A stretch of 64,000 bases of DNA from Ephydatia muelleri. Lineage: Eukaryota; Porifera; Demospongiae; Spongillida; Spongillidae. The position numbers and the translations under genes are program-made. The stretch is from contig JABACO010000068.1 of the NCBI GenBank assembly GCA_013339895.1, positions 1 to 64,000 on the forward strand, written 5' to 3'. How positions within the stretch are numbered: position 1 is the first letter of the stretch; every line of letters begins with the position of its first letter. The notes beneath the pieces are model-generated. The model made no database searches and was not told the origin of the DNA. It saw only the letters and a list, made by a program, of their open reading frames with translations. Shown here in pieces: positions 14,701-25,500 of the stretch.

Positions 14701-16474
14701 AAGAAATTGCTGATTTTATGCATAGTTGTGCAATGTATTGGGATGCATTGCTTATGATTAGCATAATTATGCAATGCAATAAAGATAAATAAGCAATGCA
14801 TGGGAATTAAATTGCTGATGATAAGCATAGTTGAGCAATGTATTGAGATTGAATTGCTTATGATAAGCAAAGTAGAGCAATTCAATAAAATTAAGTCAGC
14901 AATGCATTAGAATTGAATTGCTTATGATAAGCATAGTTGTGCAATGCAATAGAATTTAATATGCATTGCATTGTAATTAATTTGCTTATGATAAGCATTG
15001 TTGTGCAATGCATTGGGATGGATAAGCATAGTTGTGCAATGTATAGTGATTGCATTGCTTATGATAAGCTGAGTTGTGCAATGTATTGGGATTGCATTGC
15101 TAATGATAAACATAATTGTGCAATGCATTGGGATGCATTGCTTATGATAAGCATAATTGTGCAATACTATATAAGCAATTGATTGGAATTATTCCTGATG
15201 ATAAGCATAGTTGTGCAATGTATTGGGATTGAATTTCATAGTTGAGCAATGCAATAGAATTGAATCAGCAATGCATTGGGATTGCATTGCTTATGATAGG
15301 CATAGTTGTGCAATGCCTTGCTTGGGATTGCATTGCTTATGATAAGCATAGTTGTGCAATGCCTTGCTTGGGACTGCATTGCTTATGATAAGCATCGTTG
15401 TGCAATGCATTCGGATTGGATAAACATAGTTGCGCATATGTAATATAAGCAGTATTATGTGCAATGCATTGGGATTGGATAAACTTAGTTACGCAATAAT
15501 ATTATAATATAAACAGCATCATGTGCAATGCATTGGGATTGTATTGCATATGATAAGCTTAGTTGTGCAATGCATTGGGATTGCATTGCTTATGATAAGC
15601 ATTTTTGATCAATGCAATAAAAATACATAAGCAGTGCATTGAAATTACATTGCTGATGATAAGCTTAGTTGAGCAATGTATTGAGATTGATTTGCTTATG
15701 ATAAGCATAGTTGTGCAATGCAATAGAAATATATAATAAAATGCATTGGAATTAAATTGCTTATGATGAGCATAATTGTCCAATGTATTGGGATACTATT
15801 GGTTATGATAAGCATAGTAGTGCAATGCAACAATATTAAATCATAAAAGCATTGGAATTAAATTGCTTATGATAATCATTTGTGCAATGCATTGGTATTG
15901 CATTGTAATGATAAACTTAATTGTGCAGTGCATTGGAATTAAATTGCGTATGATGAGCATAATTGTCCAATGCAATAGAGTTAAATAATTAATGCATTGG
16001 ATTTCATTGCTTATGATAAGCATAGTTGTGCAATGCAGTGGAATTAAATTGCTTATGATAAGCATAGTTGTGCAATGCATTGGGATTGCATTGCTTATGA
16101 TAATTGATGAGCAGAGTTGTGCAATGCATTTGGATTGCATTGCTTATGATAAGCATAGTTGTGCAATGCATTGGGATAGCATTGTTATTAATTGTGCAAT
16201 GCATTGGGATTGCATTACTTATGATAAACATAGTTACGCAATGCATTATAATTAAATAAGCATCGCGTGCAATGCATTTGGATTGCATTGCTTATGATTA
16301 GCATAGTTGGGCAATGCAATAGAATTAAATAAGCAATGCATTGGAATGAAATTGTTTATAATAAGCATAGTTTTGCAATGCATTGGGATTGCATTACTAT
16401 TGATAAATATAGTTGCGCAATGCATTGTAATTAAATAAACGTCATGTGCAATGCATTGTGATTGCATTGCTTAT
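11797..16474 (-). repeat. 42-bp satellite array, block 3 (reverse orientation)
   Basis: Same satellite as the first block, in reverse orientation and somewhat more degenerate. A 117-bp segment containing TAATGTATAGGCTTACGTTA is duplicated at about 14,371 and 14,488. A short module with CAATGCCTTGCTTGGGA is doubled near 15,315-15,375. The array continues after an inserted retrotransposon fragment, at about 17,430. No gene is supported here. Confidence 0.92.
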
Positions 16475-17425
16475 TGATTTGATTGATTGATTGATTGATT
16501 TACAGGTACAAAAAGTATACTGAGGTAAATAATGGCGTGTACATGCACTTCTATATTCCCTGCTAGAAATGATACACTTTACAAAAACTTGATAAGTCAA
16601 TTTTAGACAGTCGTGACTTGAATGCATCGAGACTTGTAGCTTCAATAACATTAGATGGCAATGAGTTTCACGTTTTATAACTCGTTGCGAGAAAAAATTA
16701 TACCTACTACTGTAGACTGACAAACTACCAACGGGTTTCAATTGAAGGGAGTGACCCCCCCCCCTCGTAGATTGTGGTAGTTGAAGTCAATGAGAAAAAA
16801 ATCTTCCATGGGTAAATCTACCAGCTTATACACATTCTTGTAGCACTGCACAAGGTCACAATACTCCCTTCTGTATTCCAGTGACCGAAGATTCAAATTT
16901 TGCAGTCGTATAGAATAACACAGATGAGAAAGCCCAACTCTCTTACAAAGGGCACGAGTGAAGTAACACTGCACTCTTTCTACACACTTAATATCAGAAA
17001 TAAGCCAGCGATTCCAGACAGGAGACTTGTACTCCAGTATGGGACGATCATACATTTTGTAGGCTAGGATCAAGATGGATACATCAGAAGTTAGAAAACC
17101 TTTCATCAACAAAGAAAGACGGCTGAAAGCCATCGCAGCTATATGAGAACACTGGACACTTGGTTTGAGGTCAGAAGCAAAAACAACACCAAGATCAGTG
17201 ACACGATTTACACGTGGCAGAATACTATCACCTAGTATGTATTGGGGAAATGGGATATTTGGATTTCCAAAGCAAATGTATTTACATTTGTGATAAGCGA
17301 CAGTAAGTTGCCAATTTTTTTTTCAATCACAAAAAGATGACAAGCTATCTGTAATTACAGGAGATTGATGGACTGAATTAGTACATTAAAATTTTGTGTC
17401 ATCTGCAAAAATATTTGTTTCTTTT
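16475..17425 (-). mobile_element. 5'-truncated non-LTR (LINE, CR1/L2-like) retrotransposon fragment
   Basis: Read on the minus strand, this begins with a recognisable reverse-transcriptase catalytic box, FADDTKF (17,392-17,409). It then runs through a degraded coding region with in-frame stops near 17,389 and 17,335. An open stretch (about 17,330 to 16,741) follows with phrases typical of the LINE RT C-terminus: NRVTDLGVVFASDLKPS, YKMYDRPILEYKSPVWN, VERVQCYFTRALCKRVG and LRSLEYRREYCDLVQCYK. The 3' end is a GATT/AATC microsatellite tail (about 16,475-16,501), as in CR1- and L2-type elements. The endonuclease and most of the RT are missing, which is typical of 5' truncation on insertion. The same satellite, in the same orientation, lies on both sides, so the element inserted into an existing array. 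It is a dead copy. Confidence 0.85.
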
Positions 17426-17429
17426 AATT

Positions 17430-17925
17430 ATACAAAGCATTAGAATTAAATTGTTTATGATAAGCATAGTAATGCAATGCATTGGGATTGCATTGCTTAT
17501 GATTAACATAGTTGCGCCATGCATTATAATTAAATAAGCATCATGTGCTATGCATTGGGATTGTATTGCTTATGATAAGCTTAATAATACAAAGCATTGG
17601 AATTAAATTGTTTATGATTAGCGTAGTAATGCAATGCATTGTGATTGCATTGCTTATGATACGCTTAGTTGTGCAATGCATTGAAATTAAATTGTTCATT
17701 GGGATTGCATTGCTTATGATAAGCATAGTTGTGCAATGCATTGGGATTGCATTACTTATGATAAACATAGTTGCGCAATGCATTATAATTAAATAGCATC
17801 GTGTGCAATGCATTGGGATTGCATTGCTTACGATAAGCTTAATTATACAAAGCATTGGAATTAAATAGTTTTTGATGAGCATAGTAATGCAATGCATTGG
17901 GGTTGCATTGCTTACACAACTATGT
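17430..17925 (-). repeat. 42-bp satellite array, block 3 continued
   Basis: Continuation of the reverse-orientation 42-bp satellite beyond the retrotransposon insertion. Units here often carry ATTATAATTAAATAAGCATC variants. The array fades into the second satellite family near 17,930. Confidence 0.88.
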
Positions 17926-17949
17926 AGGAATGAACTTGCAATAATTTTA

Positions 17950-19330
17950 AAGTAATTCAGAAAATCGATCTTTTGATACACACAATTATGCAATATTGCT
18001 TATCATAATCAATCGTTATGCAATAGGTAACTAATTTTTGCAGAACCCCTATAACTATGTAAGAATGTACTTGCAATCAGTGCAATGTAATCTTGAAACA
18101 CCTATCTCATGATAAACACAATTGCGCAACATTGCTTATCATAAGCAATCGTTGTGCAAATAGGAAATGGATTTTGCACAACACTTATACATATGTACGA
18201 ATGTACATGCAATCATTGCAATGTAATTCTGAAACACCCATCTCATAATAAACACAATTGTGCAATATACCTTGTCATAAACAATCATTGTGCAAATAGG
18301 TAACTGATTTTTGTACAAGACTTATTACTATGCGGGAATGAATATGCAATCATTTTAATGTAATTTCATCTTTTGATAAACACAATTGTGCAATATTGCT
18401 TAAGAATGTACTTGCAATTATTGCAATGCTATTCTGAACTACCCATCTCATGATCAACACAATTGTGCAATATTGCTTATCATAAGCAATCATTGTGCTA
18501 ATTTTTGCACAACACTTATAACCATGTAAGAATGTACTTGCAATTATTGCAATGCTATTCTGAACTACCCATCTCATGATCAACACAATTGTGCAATATT
18601 GCTTATCATAAGCATCGTTGTGCAAATAGGTAAATGAGTTTTGCACAACACTTATAACCATGTAAGAATGTACTTGCAATCATTACAATGCTATTCTGAA
18701 CTCCCCATCTCATTAAAATCACAGTTGTGCAATATTGCTTATCATGAGCAATCATTAACTGATTGTTGCACTACACAGATAACCATATGGAAATATACAT
18801 GCAATCATTGCAATGCTATTCTGAACTATGCATCTCTTGAAATCACAGTTGTGCAATATTAGCAATCGTTAATTGATTGACGCACTACACTTACAACCAC
18901 ATGGGAATATACTGTAATCATTGCAATGCTATTCTGAACTACCCATTTATTGATAATACATGAGATTTACGGAAGGCTTAACACCTGCCTCATGAGATCC
19001 ATTTCTTCGGTTATCCTCACCAGGATTGTGCCCTCATGAATTGTTATGTTTATGTAATTGTGCGTCAGTGTATTTTGTATTGCATATCTTTTGAATTGCC
19101 ATGTATACTTATGATACAGTACTATATTATTAATACAGTTATGCAAAATTGTTTAACATGAGCAATTATTGTGCACATAGGTCACTGATTGTTTCACTCA
19201 GTAATAACCATGTGAGAATATACAATTGAAATGCTATTCAGTATGCAAATTTCATAATCAAGACAGTTGTGCTATATTGCTTATCGCAAGCAATATTTGT
19301 TCAAATAAGTCGCGCACTACCCATCTTACT
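17950..19330 (-). repeat. Second satellite (about 120-140 bp unit), orientation A
   Basis: Longer tandem repeat. Landmarks in each unit on the plus strand are CATGTAAGAATGTACTTGCA, then ATTGCAATGCTATTCTGAAC, then CCCATCTCATGA, then CACAATTGTGCAATATTGC, then TTATCATAAGCAATC and GTGCAAATAGG. Unit spacing is irregular because of deletions. It shares TTATCATAAGCAAT and TTGTGCAA with the adjacent 42-bp satellite. The orientation flips near 19,330. Confidence 0.85.
18960..19130. other. Non-satellite insert inside the second satellite
   Basis: About 170 bp that does not match the surrounding repeat. It includes GGAAGGCTTAACACCTGCC and GGTTATCCTCACCAGGATTG. It could be a short transposable-element remnant, but I cannot assign it to a family. 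The satellite resumes on both sides. Confidence 0.45.
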
Positions 19331-19334
19331 GTAG

Positions 19335-22100
19335 TGATCTATTTGCACAACAATTGCTTATGTTAAACAATTTTGCATAACTGTGTTTATCAAGAGATGG
19401 ATAGTGCAGAAAAGCATTGCAATGATTGCAAGTACAATCTTACATGGTTTTCAGTGTTGCGCAAAAATCAGTTACCTATTTGCACAACGATACACAATAT
19501 TGCACAACTTTGTTTATCATGAGATGGGAAGTTTAGAATAGCATTGCAATCATTGCAAGTACATTCTTACATGGTTATAAGTGCTGTGCAAAAATCTGTT
19601 ACCTATCTGCACGATTGCTTAAGAAAAGCAATGTTGCACAACTGTGTTTATCATGACATGTGTTGTTCAGAATAGCAATGCAATGATTGCAAGTATATTC
19701 CCATATGGTTATCTGTGTAGTGCAACAATCAGTTACCTATTTGTACCACGATTGCTTGTGAAAAGTCATATTGCATAACTGTGTTTATCATGAGATGGGT
19801 AGTGCAGACTAGCATTGCAATGATTGAAAGCATATTCTAACATAGTTATAATACAACAATCAGTGACTTATTTGAGCAACGATTGCTTGTGTTTATCATG
19901 AGATTTGTGTACCGAATAGCATTTCAATTATTGCAAGCATATTCTCATATGGTTATTACTTTGTGAACCAATCAGTGACCTATTGCACAACAATTGCTTA
20001 TGTTAAACAATTTGGCATAACTGTGTTTATCAATAGATGGATGATAGTACAGAAAAGTGTTGCAATGATTGCAAGCACATTCTTACATGGTTGTCAGTGT
20101 TACGCAAAAATCCTTTACCTATTGCACAACGATTGCTCATGATAAGCTAAATTGCACAATTGTTCTTATGATGAGATGGGTAGGCAGAATGGCATTGCAA
20201 TGATTGCAAGTACGTTCTAACATAGTTATAAGTGTTTTGCAAACATTTGCACAACGATTGCTTGATAAGTAATGTTGCACAACTGTGATTTTCATGAGAT
20301 GGGAAGTTCTGAATAGCATTGCAAGTATATTCCGTATGGTTTTTAATGTAGTACAAAAATCACAATCAGCAATATTGCAAACTGTGTTTATCATGAGATT
20401 TGTTTACCGAATAGAATGCAAATATATCATCATACGGTTATTACTGTAGTGAGATATTCAGTGACCTATTAGGAAAAGAATTGTTTATGATAAACAATTT
20501 TGCATAACTGTATTCATCAAGAGATGGATAGTGACAAATAGCATTGCAATGTTTGCAAGTACATTTTTTATTGGTTTTCAGCTTTGTGCAAAAATCAGTT
20601 ACCTATTTGAACTTTGTTCATCATGAGAGGGGAAGTTCAGAGTGCAATGATTGCAAGTACATTTTTACATGGTTGTAAGTCTTGTGCAAAAATTAGTTAC
20701 CCATTTGCAGCACAATGATTGCTTATGATAAGCAATATTGCACAAACATCAGTTACCTATTTACACTACGATTGCTTATGATAAGCAATATTGCACAGCT
20801 TTGTTTATCATGAGATGAGAAGTTCACAATAGCATTGCAATTATTGCAACTACACTCTTACATGGTTATAGTGTTGTGCAACAATCGATTACGTATTTGA
20901 TCAACGATTGCTTCCGATAAGCAAAATATTGATCATGACGTGTTCAGAATAGCAGAATAGCAATGCAATGATTGCAAGTATATTCCCATGTGGTTTGCTG
21001 CATAGTGCAACAATCAGTTACCTATTTGTACCACGATTCTTATGATAAGCAATATTGCACAACTGTGTTTATCAAAGATGGGTAGTTTTGAATAGCATTG
21101 CAATGATTACAAGTATGATCCCAAGTGTAGTGCATGATCAGTTAACAATTGTTTATGATAAGTAATATTGCACAACTGTGATTTTCATGAGATGGGTAGT
21201 GCAGATTAGCAATGCAATGATTTCAAGTATATTGTTAGATGGTTATCAGTGTATTGAAACAATTAGTACCTTTAAGCACAACAATTGCTAAGGATGAGCA
21301 ATATTATCCAATTGTGTTTATCATGAGTTGGGTGTAATTCAGAATAGCATTGCGATTACATTGTTATATATAGTTACAAGTGTTGTGCAAGAATTAGTTA
21401 CCTATTGCACAATGATTGCTTAGAATAAACAATATTGCACAACTTTGTTTATCATGAGATAAGTATTGCAATAATTGCAAGTATATTCTTACATGGTTAT
21501 AAGTGTTGCGCAAAAATCAGTTTCCTTTTTCCACAATGATTGCTTATGATAAGCAATATTGCACAATTGTATGAGATGGGTGTTTCAGAATTACATTGCA
21601 ATAATTGCAAGTACATTCTTACATAGTTCTAAATGTTGCGCAACAATCAGTTTACTATTTGCACTACAATTGCTTATGATAAGCAATATTGCACAATTGT
21701 GTCTATCAAGAGATCGATAATTCAGAATTACATTAAAATGATTGCAAAGTTCATTCCTACATAGTTATAAGTGTTGTGTAAAAATCAGTACCTATTTGCA
21801 CAACGATTGCTTATGATAAGCAATATTTCAGAATTGTGTTTATCAAGAGATGGGTATTATAGAATAGCATTGCAGTGATTGCAAGTAATACAATAATCAG
21901 TTACCTATTTGCACAACGTATGCTTATGATACATGGTTATAAGTGTTGTGCAAAAATTAGCACAATGATTGCTTATGATAAGCAATATTGCACAATTGTG
22001 TTTATCATGAGATAGGTAGTGCAGAATAACTATGCAATGATTATGAGTAGGTTATCAATGTATTGTTGTAAGCATCTCTCACATGATTAACTGTAATCAT
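19335..22100 (+). repeat. Second satellite (about 120-140 bp unit), orientation B
   Basis: Same unit as the preceding block but inverted. Recurring landmarks are ATTGCTTATGATAAGCAATA, TTGCACAACTGTGTTTATCA, TGAGATGGGTAGT, AGCATTGCAATGATTGCAAG, TTACATGGTTATAAGTG and AATCAGTTACCTATTTGCAC. Neighbouring copies of AATGATTGCT in the better-preserved part (about 21,411, 21,536 and 21,667) are 125-130 bp apart. From about 22,030 to 22,450 the repeat decays and I see no gene or other structure. Confidence 0.87.
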
Positions 22101-22458
22101 GGGTGTTAATTTGATTGAGCAGTATAAGTAATCATTGTGCAAAACAATATCTTAGTGCTGCCAGTCAGAATAATATACTTGCATTTAATTGTGCATTCCC
22201 CCATCTAATGATAGCACATTGTTACTTATGAGTAATCATATGCTTGCCATTGTTGGCTAGTAATTTCGCAGTACACATCTTGCAATAAACAGTTTTGTGC
22301 ATTGCTGCTTATTATAAACAATCGTCTCAGCTTGTCAAAGATAAGCTCTGCATTTCTATGTAAACCATGAATGCAATCATATGAATCATTGAGCCAAATA
22401 TGCAAATGCAAGTTTTCAATGGCATAGTAAATTTGCTTGGTGATTAGTGAATAAAATA

Positions 22459-22464
22459 TTTATT
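22459..22464 (-). terminator. Candidate poly(A) signal of INCENP
   Basis: AATAAA on the minus strand about 83 bp past the INCENP stop codon. It is the nearest canonical signal downstream of the gene. Confidence 0.55.
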
Positions 22465-22546
22465 GGAATGAATATTATTAGCACACATGAAACACAGACA
22501 GTTATTACAAATAACCACAGAAAAGTAACGTTAGGTACAAGTCAAA

Positions 22547-25500
22547 CTACTTTAATAAAGGTGAATTCCATTTTGCAGAACTGGATCGTACAAAAAAACA
22601 CTTTCTCTTTGTTTTAAAAATCTTCTCTAATTCTGGAGTGTGCAAAAGCTGTTTGGGAGGGAAAATACTTTCAACACTGACTTCATTGGTAGCTATTGAG
22701 TTTTCCTGATTCTCCATCCACTTATTCAGTTTGGTTTGGTGTGCCCATTCAGGAATGGGTTTCTTAGGACTACACTCTTCATCTGTTGAGTCTCCACTGC
22801 TTAAGTCACCAATACTGTAATTTTCATACTCAGTAATGGCATCTGCGGGAGTCATGGTATAGGAAGCTGCTGCTGCATTTTTCGCACTTTGAATGGGAGT
22901 TGGAGCTGTCAAGGATGCATGTTGGGACACACCCAGCTCTTTTTCACCTCGATCATTTGGTGCCAGCACAATTTCAAAAGGTAACTTTTTGTTATTGCTC
23001 AAAGGTTTTTTAACTATGTCACTAGCAAATAACTTTTCAATTCTTATTCTTTCCTGCTCTTTCTTTGCTTCTTCCAATTCAAGTTGTGCTTGTGCCTCTA
23101 GCAGCTTTGTTGCTTCAATTCTTACTCTGACGTCATGCTCCTGCTTTGCATTTCCAAAGGTATTCTTTTCCATTATACCTTTAGTTTGTTTCTCCTTTAT
23201 TTTCTCTACTTTTTTCTGCTTCTTTTCCTCCCCAGGCAATTCTGGATGCACCTCCTCTGCTTTCTTAAGTTCCTGAAGCTTTTTGGCTTTTAGTTCCTCT
23301 TCTTGTTTTTTACGTGTCTCTGCAGCTAGCTGACGTTCCAATACCTTACGATGCAAGTCTTGAGTCTTTTGTTGTATCAAATACTGTTTTTTCATGTGGA
23401 CATCTTGTAACTTTTGTTCTTGGCCCTTCTTCTTTTCGTCCTCTTCTCTGCGAAGAGCTGCATTTTTCTCCATCACTTTCTTTGCCCTTTCTTCACGTTT
23501 CCTATAAAATTCATGTAATTGTAAAATACAATGTTGCAATTCGGTCCATCTAGATCAACTTAAAATTGCAACTAACACTTCATGTTAACTTTATTTATTT
23601 ACAATTATGGATGACATATATATCTTGCGTCAATCCAGCTGAGATCAGTAAAAAATGGACAGTGTATATATTTATCATCCTCAAAACTGAATAGGACCCG
23701 TGCTTATTAATTTAATTTTTTTATTCCAGGGTTAATTCATATATATTTTTGCCACCCTTTTAGTATCATTATCTACTTTGGACATATCTTTTTCCTATAT
23801 GCTCACCCCACAGGAACATTACGATAGCAGAAATTACAGAACGATCCTGCCAGACCTCTTCGTGCAGAAAACAAGAATATATATATAATAACAGGGAGTA
23901 CCTCTGGAACACATTTTATACACGCTCTCGTTAACTCATGTTCCTTGAAAGGACACAAATATTCATCTTGCTGAGAAAACTAATTATCTGTGCTGAATAC
24001 GTAACAGAATATCTTGGTGGGAAACCCATTCTCTGGGCTGAATGATTAGCAGCCATTGTTTTCCAACCTTACAACTGTTTGTTTCTTCAGGCAGTTGCCA
24101 CCTCTGGGTACAATGAAAAAACAGTGATCTCTATCCTTACTCTAGCTGTGTCTTAAACAGACAGTTGTAAACAATGGTTGCCAGCCATTTGAATAGCTCA
24201 GACCCAGTACTGAGAATAATTCTCCAAGAACTGATATGTGTTGGGCTAACTACATCTATGGTAAACATTTGGTCAGAATAGTATTTAAATATCTTTGGAT
24301 AATCCATACTCCATAATCAATTCATACCAGATCCAAACAGGAAAACAGAACGCTCCACGAACACATACAAAAGTTGTCAGAAAATTCTTTTCTTTGACTT
24401 TGGAGATCCCCTTCTTTTTGACCTGATGTACCTTTTTACCCACTACCCTCTATAAAATGTTTGAAACGTCCAAATAAAGCTCTACAAAAATCAACAATGG
24501 GTGCCATTCATTGGACCACCCTTCGCAAAGAAATCTTATTTATTTGCTATAAAACCCCCCCCAAATGTACGGTAATTGTATTCACCTTTGACTCCACTAG
24601 TCAAGCTATTACTAATTTTAATCAATCTATTGTCTGATCCTTCTGTATGTATGTCAAACAATGCCTAAGAAATACATCAGTCAATAAAAACCATAAACTA
24701 TACCACTGAAGCAATTATACCCATAATGTAAAATTTTAGTTCAAATCTGAAGCGTTACGTGTTTTCTGCAGGTTTATTAGATAAGTACATGTATCTATCT
24801 ATTCCCTTCTATTACCTGATCCTCTCCAAACGCTCCTGCTCTTTCTTTGCTTCTAGTTCCTTCTTTCGCTTTTCTTCCTCTTCTTGTTTCAACATTATCT
24901 TCTCCGCCAGTTTCTGCTTGCCCGCCTAAAATAGTATTTTCCGATACATGGATGAAGAGAATGCAAATATCATGTACCAAGCCTAGCTAAGTTAAGTGTA
25001 GACAATCATATTAGGGACCATAAATGTTCAAAGCATTTTAAACATAGTGTAGCAGCTGTAAACAGGTACATGTACCATTTTAGAAATCAGTAGCAGGCTT
25101 TTACGACTGCATTTAAGTACAGGAGGTAAAAAAACATTCCACCAGTCAAAATTTACTATTGTAAATTTGAACACGAGCACTTAACAACTACATGTATTGG
25201 ATCATTCCACGGCAGATTACACATATATGTCCAACATGATTAAGAAGGTCACTATATTAAATTGCACGACCACACCCACAACTAATTAAGAAATATTAGA
25301 TTTAAAAAGTTGTATGGCTATTGAAGTCAGCACTTACTGCACACATGTTGCACACATAATCATTAAATTACAAATATACAGTTGTATACAAGCCCGCTTA
25401 CATCAAAGTAGACTATGAGGTTTGGTTATGTTTACACTTTAGGCATACATTCAATAACAAACATCAGTTAGCCATTCCATCCCAAGTTATTATTGTTCAC

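Noticed and set aside
170..16400. Dozens of 60-130-codon open frames in both strands of the satellite
   Set aside because: They are translations of a 42-bp repeat in every frame, with no start context, no splice logic and no family resemblance.
1..16474. Regularly spaced palindromic repeats resembling a CRISPR array
   Set aside because: The whole unit is repeated including the would-be spacers, and the surroundings are clearly animal genes; this is a satellite.
22893..23276. Open frame on the plus strand (127 codons, Ser/Phe-rich)
   Set aside because: It is antisense to the INCENP coiled-coil exon, whose composition leaves the opposite strand open.
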